DNA from: Saururus chinensis
Lineage: Eukaryota; Streptophyta; Magnoliopsida; Piperales; Saururaceae
Length of the DNA: 64,000 nt
Reading direction: 5' to 3'
Assembly: GCA_035235625.1 (NCBI GenBank)
Contig: CP141145.1
Coordinates: 24,492,563-24,556,562, forward strand
Shown here: piece by piece, positions 13,987-24,231 of the stretch
Position numbering within the stretch: the stretch's first letter is position 1
Layout of the letters: every line of letters starts with the position of its first letter
The notes under the pieces: generated by a model
Database searches by the model: none
What the model saw: the letters and a program-made list of their open reading frames with translations, nothing else
Told to the model about the DNA's origin: nothing
Program-made: the position numbers and the translations under genes

Positions 13987-14537
13987 CTTCTATGTGTCTG
14001 ATACTACAAAAAATGGTACTCCAGAAAAACATATAAAATGACATATTTAAAGCTATTATACCCAACGGCAAATAAGCATCGGTGGACACCAACAAGGGTT
14101 TTGCCTGCATTTAACCCACCAATTCCCCTTAGGCAAATGGGGTGTCCAAGGACAAACCGAATAGAGTCAGAACCCAAAGTCAAAGCCCTACGCAAATGTG
14201 AAGCATGCAGGCAATTGGGTCACAATTCTAATGTTGTGGTAGCGCACAAGATGACCCTCCAAATGTGGCTGCTAGTACAAGTATAAACCAGAATAAGGCG
14301 AACAAAAGAGTAGGAAAATGACATAAGGATGGGGAACATTGATCAGGGTTGCCTTATCCACCCATGTTCTTTAGTTGAATGGAAGAAATGTCATTCCCAT
14401 AATTATGTAGTTGTGTTCTTATAAATACTCATATACAGTAGTATATGCATATCGTGTTATAAATAACATGACCTAATTGGAGTTTGTGTTGTCAATAACA
14501 CAATTTGTTAATCAATGTATATTGTTCGTATTGTCTA

Positions 14538-14542
<5 letters not shown>

Positions 14543-14589
<47 letters not shown>
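14543..14589. repeat. (TA)n microsatellite
   Basis: About 47 bp of uninterrupted TA dinucleotides lie in the MULE-1 spacer between the convergent transposase and Ulp1-like genes. It sits among copies of the GTGTTAT/ATAACAC palindrome. Confidence 0.95.
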
Positions 14590-14591
<2 letters not shown>

Positions 14592-15424
14592 TGTAGTCAA
14601 AAACACAATCAAAGGGATTACGTGTTACCAATTACATGATAAAGAAACAACTTACAATGACCACTTGTACATTGTCAGAGTGAAATGGCATAGAGATGCA
14701 TTGCATAAATAATTTTCATATTACATCCAAAAAAATACAACGCAACTAGTGAAGCATCAAACTCTTGGTCAATTTTCCCACGAAGAATTGCCACACATAT
14801 CTGTAACCTGACAATCATAGTGATCTCTGATTGCGTGAAATCTGGTTGAAGGACCCCTGCGGCTAGCTTCTCAACATAGTACATAAAAAAGACGTCGCAA
14901 GCTTCATTCGTCTCTTGATAGGGACATTTTTGGATCTTTGTAACTATCCACTTTGTCGCACCCTTTATCCTCAGGATCTTCTCCATGGTTGTGGAAACAT
15001 GGAGTCTAACCTTGTTGACCTCGGCAAGGTGGTGACTGTGGACACCCATCAGTGGATTGTACCACCTGAACCTCTTCTCTCTACATTAACCAATGAGAAA
15101 ACATAAATGACTAGTGATGTAGATTGGAATGAAAGCAATCTCAGTATTTGCATTCAGTGTCCTCGTCAAGTTATTGATGATTTTGGGATACATCTCCACA
15201 TTGTCATGATGCGTCCCCATGTTGTAGTAGTACTGGATGGCAAATTTCCCGAAGAAGCAGTTCAGATACACTATGGGATGCTTCATATTACGTTCATCAA
15301 GTAGCTCGCAGAAGACATATACAACCTGATATCATAAAAAAAATGATTGTGTAAGTGGTAACATGGCAGATGATAAGTCGTGTAAATAAATCCATCATTT
15401 GTCTAAGAAATACAAATTTTGTCT

Positions 15425-15530
15425 ATCGTGTTATTGATAACACGATTCAGAAACACGACCATCGTGTGAATTCACATATCGTGTTATTTAAAACACAATA
15501 TGTGAAATTGCGTGTTATTGATAACACAAA
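15425..15530 (+). repeat. Best-preserved cluster of the GTGTTAT/ATAACAC palindrome
   Basis: Within about 105 bp there are three or four copies. One is a perfect CGTGTTATTGATAACACG at about 15429-15446. The others are diverged forms (a CGTGTTATTTAAAACAC form and a second GTGTTATTGATAACAC near 15511). It lies in a non-coding spacer of the Ulp1-like gene. The clustering and shared core indicate one repeat family and not chance. Confidence 0.7.
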
Positions 15531-17378
15531 CAAAAAATGAACTTATTCTTACCTCATTTGCTATGCATTTCTGATGAAGCAGAGACACATAATCGGTATA
15601 CAAAAGCATCGCATAGGCCATTGCTGGTGTGGGTTGGCCACAAACTCCTTGATTATCTCCTAATCTGCACTACATAAGACCTCTCCGTGGAACTGATGTT
15701 GGAGGTCAAGGTAGTTCTACAACTCCACTATGACCTTCTCCTTTTCCTTTAGCTTTTGCTCATGCTTCTCAATGTGCTCTTCAACATCCATAATGCTTCT
15801 GATACTCTCTAGTATTTCCCGATCAAATGGATCAAGAGTATCTAATATGGTAGTCGAGCTAGAATGGGCAATTGACTGCTCAGTGGCTGAGGTAGGAAAT
15901 CTTGCAACATTCTACACATCTGGAGCATGGACAATGTATGTGGCAGGGACGGCTACTAGTGAAACTTCATCTCCTGGCCTCACCTCCTCCTGCTCCTTTC
16001 ACATATTGAGCTTCATGGCCATGTAGCTGCTAATCGGCTTGGATAAATCGGGGTTGGCTCTGCCAGTGGATTAGCCATTATGTACCTCATCCTCCTAGGT
16101 ATGGGTGGTAGTAAGGATGCGATGGGGCCAACATCAGAAGCTTTTCATTTCTTAATCTTCAACTTCAGTTGCCTCAATGGCTCCTCTAGGGCTTGCACCA
16201 CTTTCTCATTTATTTTCTTCAAAAATTTGGTGATAATGGTATGTTCGACCTTGGGATCTCTTTTATTTTTCTTTGTGGAGTCAACTTTGGGTGTAAGAAT
16301 ATATGAGTCATATAATTAGTTTGTTGGCTAATATTTTTGTCAAAATGAAGTCATGAAACCATATGTATGTAGTAAGAAGTCTAGAGTTTGATTTTAGGTT
16401 ATAGTGGTTAAGTCCGATTTGGAATTGACACACTTGAAAAAAGGACTAGGCATGTTCTTGTTGATCAAGGTGAAAGATTGAAGAATATGAAGGGTTGTGA
16501 AGCATATCCAAATCACATTGGCATGCGTAAATTACTTAGAAAAAGTTAAGAAGTTATTACATAGATTTTAGAAGGTTTTTAGATTAAAAGGGCAAAATTA
16601 TAAATTGTCAGGCAGAACAATTGATCGTTGCACATAACTATTAAACAAAATGATCGATCGCTAGAACATAATTTTTGAAGACTGATGAATTGATTGATCA
16701 CCCTGATAATGATCGATCACTGCATGTTACAGTCGTGTGAAAAATGAAGCTAAGAGTTATTAATCAATTGCTCTCATAATCGATCAATCGATTGAAAATT
16801 TGTGTATATTGAAAATAGTGATCGATCGATGGCTGTTTCAAATGATCGATCATTTCAATGACTATTTACCTAATTTAAGACATTCTGATTTCTATTTCAT
16901 TCCTTATTCAAGTATAAGTCTTAAACTAATTTATTAGGCTATATAAAGATGAAATCATGAAATTGGAGAGAGGAAAATCTAGAGGAGAAAAGAGGGTTTA
17001 CACCTTTGGTAATATTTTTGTAAAGGAGAATTTACTTGAGCTTTGTATTGAAGATTTATGGTGAATTGAAGAAGACGATCCACAAATGGAGAAGCTAATA
17101 CAAAAAGTATTCAAAGAGGAGTTGTAGCATGTCTTCAATAGGAGATTAAAGATTTTCACAAGGCCAAGATTAAGGCAACAATAGGAGATTGTTGAAGATT
17201 AGAAGCAGATAGAGACAAAGCAAGGAGGAGAAAGTTTTAAATGCACGGAGAAGACTTGAAGACCAACAATAATGATCTAAACAAGAGGAGCTTGTATTAT
17301 AGTCTAAACAAGGTTGCTGGTTTGTTTATGTTTATGTAAAATCTGTATTTTAGTATCTTAATTTGGTTCCTTTGGAAC

Positions 17379-19918
17379 TGTAGTGGTTTTTTACCCTGAG
17401 TTTGGGGTAATATCCCAAATTTTCCTAGGTTTCAAAAATTAAATACGTCAAAAATAGGGCATTTGACCCTTTGACATTCTTAGTAGAATAACATCTTCCC
17501 TAGATCGAATTTGTCACTAAAACAGTTAGAAAGTAGACAGACAAAGCTTTGAAACTCCACCAAGAATGCGCCAATCGGAGTTCGGATAAGGAAGATACGA
17601 TTGTTTGAAGTTGAACATATCGTATAGGGCCTATTTGCCCAATTTAAATGTGTATTTGGGTTGTTTAAGTCATTTTGCAGGCCCAATTAATTAGAATTCC
17701 GAAATTAATTTTTAGTGGCCCAATCAGGTGGCCTAATTGAGGGGGATTAGTAACCCTAATCCCCATGCTTATAAAAGACTTGATTTGGGCACAATTAAGG
17801 GGAGCTTTTTGACCATTAAGGGAGGAGGAGCTGCCGATAACTAATTTACCCTTATGAGTTGAGTCGTAGAATGATGCTAATGACGAGACTTAGGGGCTCC
17901 GATTAAGGGACCTATGAGTTGATTTAAAATTTCATAAAAATCTCAGTAAGATTTTAATATGTATCCTAAATTTGGACTAAGCCATAAGCTAGGGAAAATC
18001 CTAATAAATAGATAATTAACTATTTTACCCTAGGGTTAAGGTAAGACGGTTAATTGAACCAGGGTCAGTTCCAAGGGTTTACGACCCCATTAAATGGCAA
18101 GAAAATTACCACAGGTTTATAACATCAAGATGTAACCCTGAGATTAGCTTTGGACCTATTAAGGTTCAGGGAAGCCCTGAACAAAAAGATAGAAATACCC
18201 CTATGCAAATCGGCCTGCATTCACATGGATGTTATTAATGGGCCAATGTGATATTGAAACCTTTTGAGAGGTTAAAGACTTACCCGAGAGCATAGAGGAC
18301 CATATCTAATGTTGGATAATTACCTTAATGCCCTTAGGTGCATTATGACCATTTTCATAAAGATTTAATAAGTTAACCCAATGAGGGTTAGGGCATGAGA
18401 GCTCGGACATTCTTAATATCATTATCGAATTTGATTATTGATATTGTGATTTGCTTGGACTTGTGTGGTTCTGATTGTTTATGTTATGCATTGTTTCAAT
18501 ATTTGATATTGATGTTGTGATGATAACTTATCACTGTCATAAGATTATTAAAAGATTAATTGATGGGGTGGATAGTTTTGGATTGAGCGAGGACACCTAA
18601 TCAAGATAAGGACTAAAATACCTCAGAGGGGTCTGGGACTAGTTCATAAAGTGAACAAAGCCTTTAACGTGACAATTTACCTTGGTTGATGAACCGATGG
18701 TAATTTCGAGTTTTAAACCCTAGTCTAGAAGGGACTAATAGGGTTTGGGATAGTCATTCAAAATTCTAGCTTAATGATGAGCAAAACAAGGTTTAGAATG
18801 GTTTCCTGAGTTTTAGCTCTATTTAGGAGCTGCTGATTTGACCATGTAGTTGCACCTCCCCATTGGAGGGAGCTCTGCATGAGCCAGGCTCACCACATAT
18901 CTATTGAGGATCTTTTAGTGTACATGCATTTGGTTTAGCTGACATCCTTCTTGGTTAGCTTTTACCACCACTTCTATTTAGGTGCAGTTGTGGGCGATGC
19001 CTTTCCACTCCGATCAGGTCCTTCATGAGGTAGGAGGGGTGATGGTACTTCATGGTAGATTCCAGGGTGTTTTGTCGTGGATTACCTTTGAGGGTGGTCT
19101 ATGGTGATCATTTGTCACTTAGGTTGACATCTGATGAGTCTCTCTGTCATTGAGACTAGACAGGGATATTAATTATCGAACAATGGTTCGAGAGATAATT
19201 GATAGTGTTGGTTGATATTGCTTGTTTAATTAGAGCAAGTGGAACAATTAAAGGACTTGCATAAAATGTAGGTTATTTTAAAATACTTAAGCATTGCATG
19301 TGTGATGTTATGCTTCTTAGTATAGTGTAGTTTTAGGTAGAATTATGTCTGGATCCGATCTTGTTGAAAACATTAGAAATGTTGTCTGATGAGTACATAG
19401 GCAACTAACATCGGGTGATGTTGGCCCGATCCGAAAAATATTAAACTTTACTTTTGTTCTTTTGAAACATTCTCCAGGGGGAGGAGATGCTTGGTTGTTG
19501 TTTGGTCTTGTTTGCTTCCAGGTTCTTTACATGGGGACATTGCGAGATCAGGACATTGGGGGGGGGGGGGGGGGGGGGGGGGCATTTGAGGATGACATTA
19601 CACTAGTGAGATCTAGTTTCTTACTTTTGTAATCTTATAAGTAATTATAATTACTGGCGTGAGAGCCAACTGTACTTGGTTTTTTATTTTCAAACAGATG
19701 GCAGACTTGTACTTAGAGGGTTAACCTACCATTTATCGAATTTTGACATGTGTAATAGTACCATATGTTTTGATATTCATAGTTGTAAACCCGAGTTATC
19801 ACAACTTGGATAATTTAATCGGATGATTTGTTTTGTGTTTAAGAAAGAAAGAAAAAATTATCATGATTTATCACTTTTCCTTCAATAAAAAAGGGTTTTA
19901 AAAATCCGGGTCGTGATA
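17379..19918 (+). mobile_element. LTR E (about 2.54 kb), Ty3/gypsy-like, nested in the copia-like LTR
   Basis: The element begins TGTAGTGGTTTTTTACCC and ends near TCCGGGTCGTGATA. Its edges are fixed by the related copia LTR copy at 58-59 kb, which lacks it. A CTTATAAAAGAC TATA-type box near 17770 supports plus orientation. The first hundred bases (TTTGGGGTAATATCCC) and the GGGTCGTGA end are typical of large Ty3/gypsy LTRs. No coding region and no clear target-site duplication were seen. It is younger than its host LTR. Confidence 0.65.
19558..19582 (+). repeat. Poly(G) run of about 25 bases in LTR E
   Basis: An uninterrupted G tract of about 25 bases. Long homopolymers of this kind are error-prone in sequencing, so the exact length is uncertain. 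A shorter G run (about 12) occurs at 61345-61356 in another LTR-like region. Confidence 0.9.
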
Positions 19919-21133
19919 GATTGATTGATGGTTGATTGAATAATAATTTGAGAGGGAGATTGATTGAACAATTAGGTTTTAATTGTTTACACTTAATATA
20001 AAAAATTATGTGCAAAGAGTCTAGAACTCTTAATTCTTACTTGTTGAAAGTACAAGGTTTAAGAGCAATCAAGTAATCCTCTAGGTCAATTAGATGGATA
20101 TTAAACTCTCATTAGTTTCCCTTTTCTCTTCAAAATTCATATAACAAGTTGTATTAGTATATATACGAAAAGACTGTGTGTTATTGATGACACAGCTACT
20201 CCAAAAGTCATTTTTAAGATGAAACGATAATACAATATGTTGTGTTATTGATGACATGATGTTCTACCTCATCATTTTAACAATAATACAAAAGGAATAT
20301 ATGTTGTGTTATCGATAACACGTTTTTCCATTGTAGGTTGTATTCATAACATGACATAATAAGTTGGTGATAAATAACTTAAGGAACTACTTACGGAAAA
20401 TAAAGTCTTCATCTTTAGATTGAGAAAAAGATTTTCTTTGCTCTTCAGAAACTGAATGACGAATAGCTTCACTTGATTTTGAAGCTTAAGTCTTCACCCT
20501 CACTAGCTTCTCTCCTTCAGTTTTTGGCAGAGGGGGTGCTTCTTGACATTTCTTTGGTTGAGGGACTTCATGTGTTAGTGTATTTGGTGCTTCTTGATGG
20601 GTGTCCGATTGAGGAATTTCTTCATGTGGAGGGTACATCTGTTCGATTAACCTTGTGGCCACCTTGATCGTGTTTTGAATTCTCAATAGCGCAATTTCTA
20701 CACTTCAGTGCTCCAACCCCATTGTTCGTATATGGTGGCCTTCTCCAATACGTTGTCAACAATCCAAGTTATGACATCTAGTGACATGACAAAGCTCTCA
20801 ATGATGTCTTTGAAGGCTGATATTGTCCTGGAGTTTGGCCTTGATGTGTTTGAATAGTCACTGTTCTTCTTTATATCATTGAATGTGTGATTGTCTTCTT
20901 CACCTTTTGTGTTGGTTGTTGGAGCCCGATCAAGTGGGCCTCTTCAGCAACTGGGGTTATTTTTTATACGGCTTCTCTTCTCGTACCACTTCCTCATCCT
21001 ACGATGAGCTGACAACTTCTTCCTCAACTTTTCATTAACTAGGTCAAGTTTAGCAGCCTTCTCGACATTTGTCAACAATTAAGAAAACCAAGGTCACCTC
21101 GTACCTTGGACTACATGGAGGAGAACTTGGCAT

Positions 21134-21135
<2 letters not shown>

Positions 21136-21232
<97 letters not shown>

Positions 21233-21247
21233 CGTGTGCGCCCGCGC
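21136..21247. repeat. Compound microsatellite (TA)n-(TG)n-(CG)n
   Basis: About 53 bp of TA repeats are followed by about 36 bp of TG repeats and then a short CG-rich run. All three tracts alternate purine and pyrimidine. It lies in the Ulp1-like gene spacer of MULE-1. Any reading frame through it is an artefact of the dinucleotides. Confidence 0.95.
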
Positions 21248-22633
21248 TCAAATAATCACATTAATAGTGATCCAATATCATGTATGTTGTATTATTAATA
21301 ACATGCTTATTAACTAATTGTGTCATTAATTACACAATAAACTCACATCATGTAATTGAAGATACAGAATACTGTAATTCATCATGTTATTAAAAATACG
21401 CTAATCACAGTAGTGTGTTATTGACAACATGATATACCTAAAATGCTAATATGCGGTAATATTACCAAGTCTATGCTAATATAAGTAATTGTATTATCAA
21501 TAATATGAAAGTTTACCTATAGCACAATTGAAGCCCCAATGAGAATACCAACTGTGGTGGAGCACTCATCTTCTGTGCTCCTTATTTGTGGTGGGCTGAG
21601 GATATGCTGCGACATAGCATGTCGTGAATTGCTTCCACCCAGTTGTACCTCCCCACAACATCCATGTCATCAAGAAAGTCACATAAAGATGGGGATATAG
21701 ATCTTTTGCTCTGTGTAAATAATAAGAAGGCCTGATGTGTAAAATGGCCAAGCATGATAAGTCTTCATCAAAGACAACTTGCATGTTTCTTGCTACTTCC
21801 TTCAAAATTTCTTAAATGAGATTATCCTCTAGCTGCTTCCCCACAAAGAATCTTTTGAAGAATTTCCCCTTCGGCAACTCTCCCGTTGCCATTGTCCAAC
21901 TTCCATGGGTTTCCTTTCGCCATCAAACACATGATCAGTGCAACATCTTCCTTCGCGAGGAGTACTATTTTTTCCCAAATGTTGAACATCACTTGTGAGT
22001 CATCCCAGCACTCACCTATTAGAACGTCCAAGAGTTGCCTCAAGACTATGATTTGCTCACAATCGTATATTGGGTAGATGGTAGAACCTAGTCTCCTCCA
22101 AAATTTTCGTGCAACCTAATCTCGATTCAACAAGGTCTTTTCATAGTCGAAGTCTACCAGGGAAATTGTTTGTCCCAAGCCCCGATCTCCTCCTATAAAT
22201 TCTCTTCTTCTTATTCTCTTTTGATATCTTCACTGATTTCGCCATTTGACTGTATTCTTGTATGTATGTATGTATGTATATAAACAATGGGTTCTAGCCT
22301 AACCAAAATCAAAGATTCGCATTCATTAACATTATATAACCACCCATAACGGTCAAATACACGCTAAGTTCATATATATTATTATCAATAACACTAGGAT
22401 GTTTTCCCATACATGATAACATGATTTTTCAATGTCGTATATCATATACCGTGTTATCGTTATTACAATAGGATGCCTTCCTGTATATCGTATATCGTAT
22501 TATTAATAACACAAATATGTATGCCTCCCATACACAATAACACGACTTATCAATGTTGTAAATCGTATATCGTATTATTGATAACATAACTATGTGCTAT
22601 GCATGTGTATGCAAGTACTGCCTATTGTGTATT

Positions 22634-22962
22634 TGTTGTGCACGAGTGCACTAGGCTTAGTATTTACCTTTATTTCAATATTTTATTTCTGTTCATTAGG
22701 CTAGTTTCCCTTATGATTAGCAGATGATTGTTATTTGTATTTTGGATGACTTATAATGGCGCACTAGTGGACCACGGGTGAACCGGGCCCACTAGTGGCA
22801 CGATCCCCAATGTGGGGTGCGACTCCCCATAAAGGGGTCGTCTTCCTCCTTTGTGGTTATGCTTAATGAAATTCCAAAATGCCTTTTCCCTTTCTTCCAA
22901 CTTCTTTCCCTTTCTCTGCGTAGAACTCTTGTGTACCTATTGTGCCTACATCGGGCACAACA
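22634..22962 (+). repeat. 5' LTR of the Reina-like element
   Basis: 329 bp, beginning TGTTGTGC and ending GCACAACA, an 8-bp inverted terminal pair. The next bases form the primer-binding site. It matches 28541-28870 at about 96%. Confidence 0.95.
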
Positions 22963-22992
22963 TTGGTATCGGAGCTGCTATGATCCCCGGCC

Positions 22993-24230
22993 ATGGCTCG
23001 AGGCAAGCAAGCTGCCACAGCCCCGGAAAGTCAGCCCGAGAAAGAGGTTCTCGCCCCTGCGAACAGTCCCAAATCAGCTCTTGAACCCAACGGCGAGTTA
23101 ATGATGGCACAATTCATGGCCAAGATCAAGGCTCTGAGTGTGGGAGTAGCTAGGATCGATGCATTGGGATTGGCCATTGCCCAGCTTCAGGCAGAGCGCC
23201 CACCCCCTCTTATGTCCAAGCCGCCAGCCTCCATGGAGAAGGGGGGGTCTGTCCCAAGCTCCTGAACCTTGCCGCTCTGACTTCCTAGCGCCTGCAGACC
23301 GTGAGATGCGCTTTGCCCAGGACGGTGTGCGCTTTGGCACTGTCGACCAGGCCATGGATGGGAGACGCCAGGCCTGGGACTCACGAGGCACACCAGGTGT
23401 TCGAGAAAATGCCCCAATGGTGCAGCCTCCCCGAAACTTGTACTAGGAGATGGAGGATGACTGGGAGGAGTACCCAGGACACCGCGGAGCACCTCGGGGT
23501 GGGGCGGAACCCCGCTTGGCCCGCCTATAGTTCCCACATTATAATGGGGATGACGACCCTGTGGAGTAGCTGTACAAGGCGGAGAAGTTTTTCGCCTACT
23601 AGGGGACACAGTCGGAGGCTAAACGACTGCGCATAGCGGCTTTACACCTCGACGGGGATGCATAGGTGTGGTTTCAAAGCTTTGAGAAGGAGGTGCGCTA
23701 TCCCACTTGGACCGCCTTCTCCGATGAATTGTGCATCCAGTTTGGCCCTAATGAGTTCCAAGACTTCAACGAAATGCTTTCCTCCTTACGCCAAACATCC
23801 ACCATGCGAGCATATTACACGGAGTTCATAAAGGTGGCTAACCATCTTCCCGATTGGCCGGTGGCCGCCTTGGTGGGCACGTTCAAGTGAGGGCTCAAAC
23901 CAGAGATTTCTAAGGAGATGCACCATTTTCCCTGTTCCAGCATGCGGGATGTCGTGCATCATGCACGCATCGAGGAAGAGAAATTGGCTAAACAGAGGCA
24001 TGGGGGCAGGCTCGGACACTTTCCTCGGACTACTGTTCCCACCTACTCTCTTGCCGCGCCAGCCAACAGCTCAGTGGCTGGCTGCGCTGGCCAAGAACCC
24101 CCTCAGACCGGCCCGATTGTCTGTCGTCTCACTCCAACGCAGATGGAGGAACACCGTTCAAAAGGGCTTTGTTTTCGCTGCAATGAGAAGTCGTTCCGGG
24201 GCACCGTTGTTCCATTAAAGGCAGTCTATT
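22993..24230 (+). pseudogene. gag region of the Reina-like element (fossil)
   Basis: The region begins with an ATG shortly after the primer-binding site. Recognisable parts are a charged/Pro-rich N-terminal region, a capsid-like retrotransposon gag domain (a VWFQSFEKE and YYTEFIKVANHLPDW type segment at about 23666-23890), and a nucleocapsid-like tail with a KGLCFRCNEK string near 24150-24200. In living relatives Gag forms the particle that packages element RNA. Here it is a broken fossil. Confidence 0.75.
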
Positions 24231-24231
24231 A

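Larger units (their letters stand above)
7375..14290 (+). pseudogene. MULE-1 transposase gene (MuDR/MULE family), decayed and interrupted by LTR C
   Basis: This encoded a MULE transposase, the DDE enzyme that cuts and pastes Mutator-type elements. Coding-like blocks lie at about 7440-7875 (N-terminal region), 8170-8810, 9065-9990 (MULE domain) and 10200-10308 plus 13987-14290 (C-terminus). The first catalytic Asp is in a VDATFLKGK motif (codon near 9299). The second is in an IIFDRMKGL motif (near 9494). The CxxH part of the following HHxYYxCHM motif has changed to HHKYYFHHM. The C-terminal zinc knuckle (near 14190-14240) reads CEACRQLGH and lacks the final Cys. Several in-frame stops and missing starts show it is dead. 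The spacers at 7880-8150, 8815-9050 and 10010-10200 carry the CGTGTTAT...ATAACACG palindromes. A better-preserved relative lies at 36.2-38.7 kb. Confidence 0.75.
16321..20111 (+). mobile_element. Copia-like solo LTR (1.25 kb net) with LTR E nested inside
   Basis: The outer element starts TGTTGGCTAAT (16322) and ends ...AAACTCTCA (20111), flanked by TTAGT at 16316-16320 and 20112-20116. Without the nested LTR E (17379-19918) it is about 1250 bp. A related copy of the same net length lies in reverse at 58444-59693. The TGTTGGC start followed by an AT-rich TTTTGTCAAAAT string resembles Ty1/copia (SIRE/Maximus-type) LTRs. A CTATATAAAG box near 16938 fits plus orientation. The interior has many ATCGATCG-type strings. 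It is a solo LTR fossil without internal genes. Confidence 0.7.
14640..22245 (-). pseudogene. MULE-1 Ulp1/C48-like peptidase gene, decayed and interrupted
   Basis: Relic of the second MULE gene, a protein with a C-terminal Ulp1-like cysteine peptidase domain of the kind captured by Kaonashi-type MULEs. Its role in transposition is not established. A plausible start (MAKSVKISKENKKK) is at 22245. An N-terminal block at about 22043-21566 contains AKEDVALIMCLMAKG, resembling the conserved region ahead of the peptidase in such proteins. A Pro/Glu-rich linker lies at 20686-20486. The peptidase part lies at 15700-14675. The His-site region reads AFIPIYITSHLCFL (His near 15108). The nucleophile region reads CPYQETNEACDVFF (Cys near 14898), with the usual Asp before Cys replaced. 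The gene converges on the transposase. Spacers at 14.4-14.65, 15.43-15.53, 20.17-20.36, 21.28-21.5 and 22.37-22.59 kb hold the same palindrome. A copia-like LTR (16321-20111) lies in the middle. Reading frames are broken in several places. Confidence 0.65.

Noticed and set aside
21069-21317. ORF through the TA/TG/CG microsatellite
   Set aside because: Its residues (IYIYIY, VCVCVC) only reflect dinucleotide repeats.
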